Assembly (NCBI GenBank): GCA_024711125.1
Contig: JANJTM010000027.1
Coordinates: forward strand, 19,584-83,583
Reading direction: 5' to 3'
From: Rhodothermales bacterium
GTDB taxonomy: Bacteria > Bacteroidota > Rhodothermia > Rhodothermales > UBA10348
DNA: 64,000 bases
The position numbers and the translations under genes were made by a program. The first letter of the stretch is position 1. Each line of letters opens with the position of its first letter. The notes under the pieces were generated by a model, which saw nothing but the letters and a program-made list of their open reading frames with translations, was not told where the DNA came from and did not search any database. This document shows, piece after piece, positions 17,361 to 27,900 of this stretch.

Positions 17361-18556
17361 GGCGTGGGGGTGGATTCGGGGCGGAGGGCCGGTTCGAGAA
17401 GCAGGTGGGCCAGCCAGGCGATGCGCCGCACGGTCAGATCGACGGCGACGTGCTCGTGCGCGGCGTGCGCACCCGCCCCCACGGCCCCGAGTCCGTCGAC
17501 GGTGGGGGCGACTTCGGCCGTGAAATTGCCGTCGGACGCGCCTCCCGCGTAGCCGTGACCGGGGTCCGCTCCATGGAGCGATGCAAGCTCGAGAGCGCGG
17601 TCCAGCAGGTAGCGGTGCGGAAAAATTGTCCCCTCGAACGGCGGCCGCTCGATCGCGCCCTCGACCGACACCGAAATCCCGTCACGGGGTGAGGACAGGT
17701 CGCGCAGCCGGGCGTCGAGGCGCTCGGCATCGGGGCGGGTCGCCGTGCGCACGTCGACCGTGAAGCGGCATTCCGCCGGGATCACGTTGCGGCGCGTTCC
17801 GCCGTGCACCGTTCCGACGTTCACGAGGATTCCTCGTCCGGGATCGTGAAGCGCCGATACGTCGCGCACCAGGTCGGCCATGGCGAGGATCGCGCTGCGG
17901 CCCTCGTGGGGAGCGAGGCCGGCATGGGCGGCGCGTCCATTGACGGTGACGTGGTACAGCGCGGTGCCGGGGCGGCCGGACTTCAGCCTGCCGTCCGGCC
18001 CCTGTCCCGGCTCCAGCACCAGTACCCGGTCGGCACGCCGCGCGACGCGCCGTATGGTGTCGCGTGAGGCCGCCGAGTCCATTTCCTCGTCGCTGTTCAC
18101 GAGGAGTACCGGGGTGACGGCCGGGCGCGCGCCGACCGCTCCGAGGACCTCGAGAGCGACCGCGGCCATGGCGAGCCCACCCTTCATGTCGAACGTCCCC
18201 GGACCCCGCAGGGAGTCCCCGTCGAGGATCACGGGCATGTCGACGAGGGTTCCTGTCGGCCAGACGGTGTCGGCGTGTCCGAGCAGCACCTGGAACGGGG
18301 TACCCCGTGTCCGGTCAGCCGGAGCCGCCAACAGGATGCCACCCGTTTGTCCGGCGGGATAACGACGGCACGACATTCCCGTCCGCTCGAGCGCGCGGGA
18401 GAGCCGATCGAAAACGGGCTGTTGCAGTTCGGCGTGGTCGCCGGGCGATTCGAGGAGCGCCAGGTCCGAGGTCAATTCGACGAACGCGGCCCGGCGGTCC
18501 AGCGCCGCCTTGTGCAACCGTTCGGCGAGGCGAGAATCCGGGTGACCGGGCGGCAT
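17357..18556 (-). CDS. M20 family metallopeptidase, carboxypeptidase G2-like
   Basis: 399 residues. LLGHADTVWPTGT supplies the first metal His and Asp; RGPGTFDMKGGLAMAA is the bridging Asp segment; LLVNSDEEMDSAASRD contains the catalytic/metal Glu pair; and the final His lies in GAHAAHEHVAVD. The pattern PxxVWPTGT and GTFDMKGG is that of the glutamate carboxypeptidase (CPG2) branch rather than the DapE branch. No signal peptide, so probably cytoplasmic. Overlaps the DUF2461 gene by 4 bases and follows the second M20 gene by 3 bases, forming a peptide-degradation cluster. Confidence 0.9.
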   Translation of the reverse strand: MPPGHPDSRLAERLHKAALDRRAAFVELTSDLALLESPGDHAELQQPVFDRLSRALERTGMSCRRYPAGQTGGILLAAPADRTRGTPFQVLLGHADTVWPTGTLVDMPVILDGDSLRGPGTFDMKGGLAMAAVALEVLGAVGARPAVTPVLLVNSDEEMDSAASRDTIRRVARRADRVLVLEPGQGPDGRLKSGRPGTALYHVTVNGRAAHAGLAPHEGRSAILAMADLVRDVSALHDPGRGILVNVGTVHGGTRRNVIPAECRFTVDVRTATRPDAERLDARLRDLSSPRDGISVSVEGAIERPPFEGTIFPHRYLLDRALELASLHGADPGHGYAGGASDGNFTAEVAPTVDGLGAVGAGAHAAHEHVAVDLTVRRIAWLAHLLLEPALRPESTPTP

Positions 18557-18559
18557 GGC

Positions 18560-19759
18560 TCAGGCGGCGTGACCGCGCGAGAAGGCGAGAAAGGCCATGA
18601 ACGCGGGTCCGACGCGCAGCGCCTCCTCATCGAGCGTGAATCGGGGCGTATGCAGGCCGTGCACGATACCCTCGGCTTCGTTCCCTACGCCCAGCATGTA
18701 GAAACATCCGGGCACCCGCTCGAGGTACCGGGCGAAGTCCTCGGCGACGTACCAACGGTCGAGGTCGATCACGCGGTCGGGTCCGACGAACCGGACGGCC
18801 GCGTCGCGGACGAATGCCGCCTCGCGTACGTCGTTCACGAGGGCCGGGTAGCCGACGCCGATCTCCACGTCGGCCTCGGCGCCGTGCGCCTCGGCGGTGT
18901 GCCGTGCGACACGCCGGATGAGGTCGTGGGCGCGGTAGCGCCATTCGTCGTCCATGGCGCGAAACGTGCCGTGCAGCAGGACCTCTTCGGGGAGCACGTT
19001 CGGGGCGTCTCCGGCGACGAAACGCCCGAAGGACAGGACCGACGGCGCGTCGGGGGGCCGGTTGCGGCTGATGACCGCCTGGAGGGCTATCACCGTCTGC
19101 GAGCCCACGTACACGGCGTCTGCCGCGAGGCGATGTGGCTCGGCGGCGTGACCGCCTTCCCCCCGGATCCGGATGCGCACGGTGTCGCTGGACGCCATGA
19201 ACGCGCCGCTGCGCACGCCGATCGTGCCCACGGGCAGATCCGGACGCACGTGCTGTCCGAATGCCAGCTGCGGGGCCGGTTGCCCGTCCACCGGGTCGAG
19301 CACGCCTTCTTCGATCATGCGCAGCGCGCCGCCGGGCACGAGTTCCTCGGCCGGCTGGAAAACGAGGCGTACGCTGCCCCGGATCTCCGCGCGGATCGAT
19401 TGGAGGATGGAAGCCACGCCGAGAAGGGACGCGGTGTGGGCATCATGGCCGCACGCGTGCATCGAGCCCGGTATCTCGCTCGCGAAGTCGAACGCGTTGC
19501 GCTCGACGATCGGCAGGGCGTCCATGTCGGCCCGCAGCATCACCACCGGGCCGGGATGGGCGCCGTCGATTCGCGCGACGACGCCCGTCCCGGCGATGCC
19601 GGTGCGGTGCGGGATTCCGGACTCGTCGAGGAAGGCGGCTACGGTACGCGCCGTCTCGAATTCCTGGTACGCGAGTTCGGGCCGCCGGTGGAAGGCCCTT
19701 CGAAGCTCCACCAATCGGGGGAAGAGCGCCTCGGAGGCCTCCCGGATCCGGCGTTCCAT
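18560..19759 (-). CDS. M20D family amidohydrolase (N-acyl-amino-acid/hippurate hydrolase-like)
   Basis: 399 residues. RRAFHRRPELAYQEFETARTV at the N-terminus and HACGHDAHTASLLGVA with the metal His and Asp mark the amidohydrolase (AmhX/HipO/ILR1) branch. LVFQPAEELVPGGALRMIEEG holds the catalytic Glu pair, and the dimerisation domain lies between about 185 and 300. These enzymes cleave N-acyl amino acids or aminoacyl conjugates; the substrate cannot be told here. It is paired with the CPG2-like gene (3-base gap). Confidence 0.9.
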   Translation of the reverse strand: MERRIREASEALFPRLVELRRAFHRRPELAYQEFETARTVAAFLDESGIPHRTGIAGTGVVARIDGAHPGPVVMLRADMDALPIVERNAFDFASEIPGSMHACGHDAHTASLLGVASILQSIRAEIRGSVRLVFQPAEELVPGGALRMIEEGVLDPVDGQPAPQLAFGQHVRPDLPVGTIGVRSGAFMASSDTVRIRIRGEGGHAAEPHRLAADAVYVGSQTVIALQAVISRNRPPDAPSVLSFGRFVAGDAPNVLPEEVLLHGTFRAMDDEWRYRAHDLIRRVARHTAEAHGAEADVEIGVGYPALVNDVREAAFVRDAAVRFVGPDRVIDLDRWYVAEDFARYLERVPGCFYMLGVGNEAEGIVHGLHTPRFTLDEEALRVGPAFMAFLAFSRGHAA

Positions 19760-19769
19760 CGGGATCGGC

Positions 19770-21545
19770 TCAGTTGAAGCCCGTGCCCGAGACGACGGGC
19801 GGGGTGTCCTGGTTGGCGACCTGCCAGGCCGTCGCGAAGATCACCTGCGCGATCCGGGCCATGCGCTCGTATTCGATCTTCTCGGGTTCGTCGTCGACGC
19901 CGTGGTAGTCGTCGTGCGTGCCCGTGAAGAAGAAGATGAACGGGATCGAGTGCTTTCCGAAGTTCCAGTGATCGGAGCGCTGGTAGAAACGGTTGGGATC
20001 GTCCTTCGAATTGAACCGCTCGTGCAGGTCCAGGTCGGTCCCGAGCATCGAGTTCATGCGCAGGTTGATGTCGTGCAGTTCCTGCGAGATCAGGTTCGAC
20101 CCGATGATGTAGACGTAGTCCGTGTCCTCCTCCGGGTGGGTCGGGTCGATACGCCCGATCATGTCGATGTTGAGATTCGTGACCGTCTTCTCGAGGGGGA
20201 AGATCGGCTGGCGGTCGGTATAGTAGGACGATCCGAGCAGGCCCTTCTCCTCGCCGGTCACGTTGAGGAAGACCACCGAGCGGCGGGGACCGTGGCCGGC
20301 GTCCCGGGCGCGCGCGAAGGCCTCGGCGATCTCCAGCACGGCGACCGTGCCCGAGCCGTCGTCATCGGCTCCGTTGAAGATCTGGTCGCCTTCGAGCCCT
20401 GGATTGACGCCCACGTGGTCGTAGTGGGACGAAATGACCACGACCTGGTCCCTGAGCGCCGGGTCTGAGCCTTCGATGAAGGCGACCACGTTTTCGGACG
20501 AAACTTCGATCGCCTCCGTCTCCATGGAGGTGGCCGCCTGCGCGCCTTCGACCAGGAAGACCTCGGGCGTCCTGGTCGACGCGATGGAAGCCGCGAGGGA
20601 GGCCACGGTGTGTCCGGATCCGGAAAGCAGCGCGTTGGCGGTTTCGGTGGAGATGAACAGCACCGGCGGGAATCCGCGACGGCCACGTCCGGCACCGCCG
20701 GCGCCCGGGGGATCGAGCGACAGGCCGGCGGGGCGCGTGAACTGGGACTTGGAAGCCTTGACCAATTCGGCCATCGGGCGGGGCGACTGGTGGTCCACGA
20801 CGTAGAGCACCCCGGCGGGCATTCCGACGCTCATGATGCCGCCGAACTTCGCGTTGGGCCCGCGCGACCAGCGGCTTGCCGCGCCGTCGGCCGTGAGGAC
20901 CGACTTCCCGTCGGCCGTCATGGGTTCGCCGCCGAGCATGAGGAGCCATTTGTCGGCGATCTCGATGCCCGAGGCCTTCAATGCAGCCATCTCGTCGAAC
21001 CCGGCTTCGGGATCGGCGATACCGAAGCCCGCGAAGACCACGGCGCCCTGGTTGTCGTTCCCGGCTCCGAAGCCGACATAGAAGCCGTCATCCTCGGACG
21101 CCGCGGAAAACACGGACGTTACCGACTTGCCGTCGGCTCCCCGGACGGTCAGGTTGGCCGAAACGAGCTTGCTGGAATACAGCGGGACCGGCTGGAAATA
21201 GGCCTCCGGGCTCCGGGGGTCCGAAGGATTGGCCGTGCCTGCCGGCGCCACGCCCATCTTGCGGAACTGCGAGGCGAGATACGTCGCCGCGAGCTTCTGC
21301 CCCCGTTGGCCGGTGTCACGGCCTTCGAAGAAGTCGCTTGCGAAAATGTAGAGGTGCGAGGCAAGGTCCTCGGGAGTGATGGTCGCCTGGTACTGTTTCA
21401 CGAGGTCGGGCGCCTGGTCGGCCGTCGGCGTCGCGGCGGGAGAGGCGACGGCGGCGCGGTCGGTCGTCTGGGCGACGGCCCCGGGAGTCGGGAGGAAGAG
21501 GAGCACGGCGGCGGATATCGCCGCGAGGGAACGCAGGTAGGTCAT
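19770..21545 (-). CDS. Secreted M28 family zinc peptidase with protease-associated domain
   Basis: 591 residues from ATG 21545, which starts a signal peptide (RSLAAISAAVLLFLPTPGAVAQ). A protease-associated-like region occupies about 110-300. The catalytic core has VVVISSHYDHVGV (metal His), NGADDDGSGTVAV (bridging Asp), NVTGEEKGLLGS (catalytic/metal Glu pair), NLNIDMIGR (metal Asp) and FFTGTHDDYHG (final His). It is an aminopeptidase-type enzyme expected in the periplasm or outside. A glycine-rich insert (PPGAGGAGRGRRGF) interrupts the middle. It sits upstream of two cytoplasmic M20 peptidases, consistent with peptide scavenging. Confidence 0.92.
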   Translation of the reverse strand: MTYLRSLAAISAAVLLFLPTPGAVAQTTDRAAVASPAATPTADQAPDLVKQYQATITPEDLASHLYIFASDFFEGRDTGQRGQKLAATYLASQFRKMGVAPAGTANPSDPRSPEAYFQPVPLYSSKLVSANLTVRGADGKSVTSVFSAASEDDGFYVGFGAGNDNQGAVVFAGFGIADPEAGFDEMAALKASGIEIADKWLLMLGGEPMTADGKSVLTADGAASRWSRGPNAKFGGIMSVGMPAGVLYVVDHQSPRPMAELVKASKSQFTRPAGLSLDPPGAGGAGRGRRGFPPVLFISTETANALLSGSGHTVASLAASIASTRTPEVFLVEGAQAATSMETEAIEVSSENVVAFIEGSDPALRDQVVVISSHYDHVGVNPGLEGDQIFNGADDDGSGTVAVLEIAEAFARARDAGHGPRRSVVFLNVTGEEKGLLGSSYYTDRQPIFPLEKTVTNLNIDMIGRIDPTHPEEDTDYVYIIGSNLISQELHDINLRMNSMLGTDLDLHERFNSKDDPNRFYQRSDHWNFGKHSIPFIFFFTGTHDDYHGVDDEPEKIEYERMARIAQVIFATAWQVANQDTPPVVSGTGFN

Positions 21546-21582
21546 GGCGTGCGGTTCGGGATGCGCGTGACTGCGGAATGGC

Positions 21583-21590
21583 CGAAAGTA
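21583..21590 (-). promoter_or_regulatory. Putative -7 (TAnnTTTG-like) promoter element for the M28 gene
   Basis: Read on the minus strand the site is TACTTTCG, matching TAnnTTnG, 37 bases before the ATG of the peptidase in the 86-base gap after the DUF58 gene. The matching -33 element is not clear. The call rests on shape and position. Confidence 0.3.
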
Positions 21591-21631
21591 CGGGCCCGTC
21601 GGGATCAGGATGCGTCGAAACGATGGCATTT

Positions 21632-22564
21632 TCAGGCCAGCCGGGCGCGCTTGGCCAGGTAGGCGAGCAGCGCCGTCGAATACGGTTCGGCCGTATCCAG
21701 CTCCAGTACGTCGATATTCCGCTCCCGGCACCGATCACGGAACCGCCGGGAGAAGTGCTCGACGGCCTCGGCGTACGAGGCGCGGACCTGCGAGGGTTCG
21801 AGTGAGAGTTCTTCACCGGTCTCGAGATCCCGGAAGACCATCGGGACGTCGGGAAAGCGGAAGCGGCGTTCGGTCGCGCCGTCGAGTACGTGGAACACGA
21901 GTACCTCGTGGCCCCGGTAGCGAAGGTGCCGCAGGGCCTTGATGAGATCCTCGTGCTCGCCCACGTTCTCGAAGAGATCCGTGATGAGCACCACCAGCGA
22001 TCGACGCGCGATGCGCTCGGCGACCTCGTGCAGGACCGATGCCGCCCCCGTGCGTTTTCCGGTGTCGGCACTCGTGGTGAAGCGGTCCAGGGTCGCCAGC
22101 AGTTCACGCAGGTAGCCCTGTGTGCTTCGCGGCGGACGCAGCGTGTGCACCCGGTCGTCGAATGCCACGAGGCCCGTGGCGTCCCGCTGACGGATCATGA
22201 GGAAATGCAGCGCGCTCGCCAGGTAGGCGCCGTACTCGAGCTTCGAGACCTTGCCCTCGCCGCGGTAGCGCATCGAGGACGACGTATCCAGTACGACGTA
22301 ATGCCGGAGATTGGTCTCCTCTTCGTACTGCTTGACGTAGTGCCGGTCGGTCTTCGCGTAGACCTTCCAGTCCACGTGCCGCAGCTCGTCGCCCGGGTTG
22401 TAGGGCCGATGCTCGGCGAATTCGACCGAGAACCCGTGGTAAGGGCTCTTGTGCAGCCCCGTAATGAAGCCCTCCACGATGAGGCGCGCCCTCAGCTCCA
22501 TCGTCGCGAGCTGGGAGACCACGGCGGGATCGAGGTATCGGAAAACGGCTTCCTGCGTGGCCAT
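21632..22564 (-). CDS. DUF58 domain-containing protein
   Basis: 310 residues. HGFSVEFAEHRPYNPGDELRHVDW is the DUF58 signature and the following VVLDTSSSMRY is a von Willebrand A-like MIDAS start (DxSxS), with LVVLITDLFEN as the later acidic strand. Usually encoded beside a MoxR ATPase as a chaperone or insertion partner; no MoxR gene lies nearby here. Cytoplasmic by composition. The ATG at 22564 is divergent from pyrR with a 101-base spacer. Confidence 0.9.
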   Translation of the reverse strand: MATQEAVFRYLDPAVVSQLATMELRARLIVEGFITGLHKSPYHGFSVEFAEHRPYNPGDELRHVDWKVYAKTDRHYVKQYEEETNLRHYVVLDTSSSMRYRGEGKVSKLEYGAYLASALHFLMIRQRDATGLVAFDDRVHTLRPPRSTQGYLRELLATLDRFTTSADTGKRTGAASVLHEVAERIARRSLVVLITDLFENVGEHEDLIKALRHLRYRGHEVLVFHVLDGATERRFRFPDVPMVFRDLETGEELSLEPSQVRASYAEAVEHFSRRFRDRCRERNIDVLELDTAEPYSTALLAYLAKRARLA

Positions 22565-22652
22565 GCGGCATCCGGTGGATCGGACCCCTTGTACCCGTCG
22601 CCCGGTCGGGGTTCCGCCGATTCTTCTCCTGCGCGGTCGCGGCGTTTGGACG

Positions 22653-22660
22653 TACCTTGC
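22653..22660 (+). promoter_or_regulatory. Possible TAnnTT-type -10 element directly before pyrR
   Basis: TACCTTGC lies only 5 bases before the ATG of pyrR. If it is a real -7 element the transcript would begin at or next to the start codon, giving a leaderless mRNA. No convincing Shine-Dalgarno is present before this ATG, which fits that reading, but the match is short and could be chance. Confidence 0.25.
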
Positions 22661-22665
22661 GACCC

Positions 22666-23223
22666 ATGGAGCCGGAAGACATCGTCAAAGCGCAATTGAT
22701 GGATGCGCGCGATCTGGACCGCACCCTGGACCGGATGGCGCGGCAGATCGTGGAGGTTTCCGAACCCGGGGAGCCGGTCGGGCTCGTCGGAATGCAGACA
22801 CGGGGCGTGCACATCGCGCGCCGGCTGCACGACAAGATCCGGGCGGCCGACGGCATCGACATCCCGGTGGGCGTCCTGGACGTGACGATGTACCGGGACG
22901 ATTTCCGCAATCGGCTCAAGCAGCCCACCGTGCGTACGACGCACGTGCCGTACGACGTTTCCGGGAGGCGCCTCTTCCTCGTCGACGACGTGCTCTACAC
23001 CGGGCGCACGGCGCGTGCGGCCCTGGACGCCCTCATGGACATGGGGCGGCCCTCCGGCGTGTATCTCCTGGTCATCGTCGACCGAGGGCTGCGGGAGCTT
23101 CCGATCCGGGCCGACATCGTCGGACGGGAGGTGCCCACGCTGCCCGGCGAGGAAGTCCGGGTACGGGTTTCGGAAATCGACGACCGCGACGGCGTCTGGC
23201 TCGTCGAGCACCCCAGAGCGTGA
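22666..23223 (+). CDS. pyrR: PyrR: pyr operon regulator / uracil phosphoribosyltransferase
   Basis: 185 residues. [17 protein letters not shown] is the N-terminal loop, and [23 protein letters not shown] is the PRPP-binding motif ([10 protein letters not shown]), highly specific for Pyr[20 protein letters not shown] is the typical C-terminal segment. In Bacillus PyrR binds a pyr mRNA attenuator; here only 101 bases separate the start from the divergent DUF58 gene and pyrB begins 7 bases after the stop, leaving no room for an attenuator between them. It may act mainly as a UPRTase. Confidence 0.95.
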   Translation: MEPEDIVKAQLMDARDLDRTLDRMARQIVEVSEPGEPVGLVGMQTRGVHIARRLHDKIRAADGIDIPVGVLDVTMYRDDFRNRLKQPTVRTTHVPYDVSGRRLFLVDDVLYTGRTARAALDALMDMGRPSGVYLLVIVDRGLRELPIRADIVGREVPTLPGEEVRVRVSEIDDRDGVWLVEHPRA

Positions 23224-23230
23224 GCGTACC

Positions 23231-24217
23231 GTGAGCAGCGAATCCACCCAGGGCACGACGACACTCCAGGATGCGCCCGTGATCCTCGGCCATCGCCATC
23301 TCCTGGGACTGAGGGGCTGGTCGCGGCCCGAGATCGCCCACGTGTTGGCCACCGCCCGGGAATTTCGCGACGTGCTCTCGCGGCCGATCCGGCGGGTGCC
23401 CACGCTGCGTGGAGTGACGGTGGTGAACCTGTTCTTCGAAGCCTCCACGCGCACGCGAATCTCGTTCGAGCTGGCCGAGAAGCGACTCTCGGCCGACACG
23501 GTCAATTTCACGGCGAGCGGCTCTTCGGTATCCAAGGGCGAGACGCTCAAGGACACCGCGCGAAACATCGAGGCGATGAAGATCGACGTGGTGGTCATCC
23601 GCCACGCGTCGCCCGGGGCTCCGCACTTCCTGACGCGGTGCGTGGACGCGGTCGTCATCAATGCGGGCGACGGCGCGCACGAGCACCCGACGCAGGGCCT
23701 GCTCGACCTCCTGACGATCACGGACCACTTCCCGGAGGTGCGCGGCCGCAGGATCTCGATCATCGGGGACATCACGCACTCGCGCGTGGCCCGGTCCAAC
23801 CTCTACGGACTCACCGCAATGGGGGCCGAGGTGACGCTGTGCGGCCCCCCGACCCTCATTCCGCCCGGAATCGAGGGGCTCGTCGAAAGCGGCAGCGTGC
23901 GGGTGACCCACCGGCTCGACGAGGCGCTGGACGGGTGCGACGTGGCGATGGCCCTGCGCATCCAGCTCGAGCGGCTCGGACGGCAGCTCTTCCCGAGCCT
24001 CCGGGAGTACCACGAGCGCTTCGGGATCCGCATGGAGCACCTCGAGCGCTACAAGGACCTGCTCGTGATGCACCCGGGGCCGGTCAACCGCGGGGTCGAA
24101 CTGGCCGGGGACGTGGTCGACCACGAGCGGGCCGTGATCCTCGACCAGGTCACCAACGGCGTCGCGGTGCGCATGGCGGTACTGTTCCTGCTGTCGGGCG
24201 GAACGGCCGAAGCCTGA
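23231..24217 (+). CDS. pyrB: Aspartate carbamoyltransferase catalytic subunit
   Basis: 328 residues from GTG 23231, the in-frame start just after pyr[21 protein letters not shown] is the carbamoyl phosphate site (STRT), [11 protein letters not shown] follows, then [25 protein letters not shown] and the C-terminal [12 protein letters not shown]. The enzyme makes carbamoyl-aspartate, the first dedicated step of pyrimidine synthesis. No regulatory pyrI or pyrC is adjacent. The gap to pyrR is 7 bases, so the two form an operon. Confidence 0.96.
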   Translation: MSSESTQGTTTLQDAPVILGHRHLLGLRGWSRPEIAHVLATAREFRDVLSRPIRRVPTLRGVTVVNLFFEASTRTRISFELAEKRLSADTVNFTASGSSVSKGETLKDTARNIEAMKIDVVVIRHASPGAPHFLTRCVDAVVINAGDGAHEHPTQGLLDLLTITDHFPEVRGRRISIIGDITHSRVARSNLYGLTAMGAEVTLCGPPTLIPPGIEGLVESGSVRVTHRLDEALDGCDVAMALRIQLERLGRQLFPSLREYHERFGIRMEHLERYKDLLVMHPGPVNRGVELAGDVVDHERAVILDQVTNGVAVRMAVLFLLSGGTAEA

Positions 24218-24276
24218 CACCGGCGTAACGCGCCCGCGGGCCGCCCCACCAACGGGTGCGACATGCCCGCTGACCG

Positions 24277-24981
24277 ATGCAACCGGAACGAGTGGCCGCG
24301 CTGCGCGCGGTCTCCATCACGAAATCCTTCGTCGAAGGCGCCGTGCGGCGCGACGTGCTGCGGGGTGCCGACCTGCTGCTGGAGCGCGGCCGGTTCGGCG
24401 CGTTGCTCGGACGCAGCGGCGCGGGAAAGAGCACGCTGCTCAACGTACTGAGCGGGATCGACGTACCCGATGCCGGTCGCGTCGAGATCGACGGGATCGA
24501 ACTCTCGGCGCTCGGGGAGGAAGATCGCACCGCGTTCCGTCGGCGCCACCTGGGGTTCGTATTCCAGGCGTTCAACCTGATTCCGACGCTTTCGGTGGTG
24601 GAAAACGTCGCGCTTCCGCTCACGCTGAACGGATCGGCCACGGAGCACGCGATCCGTCGGGCCGGGGAGTTGCTCGACCGGGTCGGATTGGCCGACCGGC
24701 GTTCGGCCTACCCGGACCGGTTGTCGGGTGGAGAGCAGCAGCGGGTGGCGATCGTGCGGGCGCTGGCCCACGAACCGACGCTCCTGCTGGCCGACGAGCC
24801 CACCGGAAACCTCGACTGGGAGACGGGGCGCTCGGTCATGGACCTGCTGCACGGGCTCGTGCGCGAGTTCGGGGTGACCATGCTCGTCGTCACCCACGAT
24901 CACGATCTGCTCGCCGCTTCGGACGCCGTATGGCGGCTGCGCGGCGGCATCCTGGAGCCGGTGCCGGAGGGTAGAGCGTGA
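24277..24981 (+). CDS. ABC transporter ATP-binding protein (LolD/MacB type)
   Basis: 234 residues, a single ABC domain. Walker A is GRSGAGKST, the Q-loop lies in [21 protein letters not shown] (a LolD/MacB-class feature), the signature is [15 protein letters not shown], Walker B is [12 protein letters not shown], and the H-loop VVTHDHD. It energises the FtsX-type permease encoded next; the stop overlaps that gene's GTG by 4 bases (GTGA). Substrate is unknown; class members move lipoproteins, lipids or peptides out of the inner membrane. Confidence 0.93.
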   Translation: MQPERVAALRAVSITKSFVEGAVRRDVLRGADLLLERGRFGALLGRSGAGKSTLLNVLSGIDVPDAGRVEIDGIELSALGEEDRTAFRRRHLGFVFQAFNLIPTLSVVENVALPLTLNGSATEHAIRRAGELLDRVGLADRRSAYPDRLSGGEQQRVAIVRALAHEPTLLLADEPTGNLDWETGRSVMDLLHGLVREFGVTMLVVTHDHDLLAASDAVWRLRGGILEPVPEGRA

Positions 24982-27900
24982 GCCTCGTTTTTCGTGCCGG
25001 CCTGCGTCACCACCTAGCCAGCCCGGGATTGCTCGCGCTCAGCGTGATCGGCGTGGCGGCCGGCGTCGCGCTGGTGGTCGGCGTGGATGCCGCGAACTCC
25101 AGCGCGCGGCGGGCCTTCACGAGGGCGGCCGATGCGCTGTCGGGGCGGGCCACGCACGTGGTGGAGGGGGCGTCGGGATCGGTGCCCGACTCCCTGGTCG
25201 CGCGACTGGCCACGGGGGCCGTCGGAGGCCGCGTGGCGCCGGTCGTGGAGGGCACGGGCCGGATGGGAGACGTACGGATCCGCCTCGTGGGAGTGGATCC
25301 GCTGGTCGACGCGGCGGTGCGCGATCTCGGCTCCCAACCCGGATTTCCGGGGCCGGCTCGCCTCCTGGTCGAGCCGGGCGCCGCCGTGCTCTCGACCGGG
25401 ACCGCGTCGCGGCTCGGGATCGCGGAAGGCGACACGCTCGGACTACAGGTCAACGGCATCGAACGCTCCCTGCACGTGGCGGGCATCGTGGATCCCGGGG
25501 ATCCGGTCGCCCGCGAGGCATGGGAGGCACTCGCGGTCGTGGATATCTCGACCGGCCAGGAAGTGCTGGGCATTCCGGGCCTCGTTCACCGCGTCGATCT
25601 GGTGGTTGACGACGCGGACGACCTGGCAGCCGTAAGGGAGCTGCTCGGGCCCGGATTCACGGTCGAGCCGGCGTCGGCGCGCGGGGAGGCGTTGATCCGC
25701 ATGACCGAGGCGTTCGATGTGAACCTGCGGGCCCTGAGCCATCTCTCGCTCCTCGTCGGCCTTTTCCTCGCGTACAACGTGATCTCCTTCTCCGTTTCGC
25801 GCCGAAGGGCCGTGCTGGGCCGTCTTCGGGCAATCGGCGTCGATGCACGCACGCTGCGCCGGCAGGTCTTCCTGGAGGCGGGCGTGGTCGGATCGGCGGG
25901 CACGCTGGTGGGTCTCGCCCTCGGCGCCGCGCTCGGATCGGGGTTGGTGACCCTCGTCACGAGGGCGATCAACGATCTCTATTTCGTGCTGGAGGTGCGG
26001 CGCTTCGAGTTGGGTCTGGCGACGTGGCTCAAGGCGGGTGTGCTGGGCATCGGATCGACGCTGCTCGCCGCCTGGGGACCGGCCTGGCGGGCGGCCGCGG
26101 TTCCGCCGTCCATCGAGATGCGAAGGTCGCAGGATACGGCGGCCCTGCGTGCCCGCATGCGCGGGCTGGTCCTCGCCGCGACGGGTGCGGGCATCGTCTC
26201 GGTGCTGCTGCTCCGGTTCGATACCGGGCTGATCGGAGCCTATGCCGGGTTGCTGGCCCTCGTGGTGGCTTTTGCGCTCGTCGCGCCGGCGGTCACCGAC
26301 GGCCTTGCGGCCGCGGCGGGACGGATCGCCCGTCGCCCGGGCGTGTTCCGCCTCGCTGTCGGAGCGCTGAGGGCCCATCTCGGCCGCGCTTCCGTGGCCG
26401 TGGCCGCACTGGCCCTGGCGGTTGCGGCCTCCATCGGCGTGTCGGTGATGGTGACGAGTTTCCGGGGGGCCGTCGAGGCGTGGCTGGGCCACGCGCTGCC
26501 GGCCGACGTCTACGTGCGTCCGCCCTCGGCCGTTGCCCGGTTCGGGGGCGGAACCCTTCATCCGGACGCCCTCGAGCGGGTGCGAAGTCATCCGGCGGTC
26601 AGCGCTTCGTACGGCGTGCGCAGCACGAGCGTGTCCACGGATGCAGGTCCCGTCCAACTCGTGGCCATCGAGCACGCACCGGCCACCCACGATACGTACC
26701 GTTTCCTGCGGGAGGACGGGTGGGACCCGTGGGTCTCGGCCGACTCGGGAGAGCGGATCCTGGTTTCGGAGCCCTTCGCGTTCCGCACCGGGCTCGACGT
26801 GGGGGATACCCTACGGGTCGATACCCGCGCGGGCCCGCGTCCGTTGCGCATCGCGGCGGTCTTTGCCGACTACGGATCGGACCTGGGCGCGCTGCTCATG
26901 GGCCGACCGGCGTACGATGTCCTGTTCGACGATCCCGCCTTCTCGGGCCTCGCGCTCACGCTGGTGCCCGGCGCCGACCGCGAGACCGTGATGGACGAAC
27001 TGCGCGAATCCACGAAGTCCGTGCAGGCGCTCGAAATCACGTCGAGCGCCGGGCTCCGGGCGGCGTCCATGGAGGTGTTCGACCGCACGTTCGCCGTGAC
27101 GACGGTGCTGCGCCTGCTCGCGCTCGTCGTGGCCTTCGTCGGCATCGTCACGACGCTCGCGTCGCAGCAGATCGATCGGGCGTGGGAGTTCGGCGTGCTG
27201 CGGGCGCTGGGCCTCGGACCGCGGGCGGTACGCCGCGTGGTGGCCACCGAAGCCACGCTGATGGGGGCTATCGCGGGCCTCGCTGCGGTGCCGCTCGGAC
27301 TGGCTCTCGCCGCCGGACTGGTCTTCGTGGTCAACCGCCGCTCGTTCGGATGGACGCTACCGTTCGATCCGGATCCGTGGCTCCTCGTCCAGGCGATCGG
27401 GGTGGCGACGGCCGCCGGGGCGGCCGCCGGATGGCTGCCGGCATTGCGGCTGGGGCGCACGCCCGCGCGCCAGTTGCTCGCCGGTACGCTGGGAGTCGGT
27501 CTGATCGCCGCGACCGCCGGGTGCGGAGCCAACGCGCCGTCCGGAACGACGTCGGTGGCCGAAGCGCTGGCGGTCGACACGACGGGATACGAGCGGGTGC
27601 TGGGTCCGGAACCCTTCGAGTTCCCGCGGGATCACGGGGCGCACGACGGGTACCTGCTCGAGTGGTGGTATTTCACCGGCAACCTCGACGGTCCGGGCGG
27701 ACGGCGATTCGGGTACCAGTTCACGGTCTTCCGAAATGCGCTCGCCGCGCCGGCCGAGACCCCGTCGCGAGTATCGGCATGGGGAACGACCCAGCTCTAC
27801 AGCGCCCACCTCGCGCTCACCGACGGCGCCGGCGGGCCATTCCTGCACGAGGAGCGGTTCGCACGCGGCGCCGCGGGCATGGCCGGCGCCGAAGGCGATC

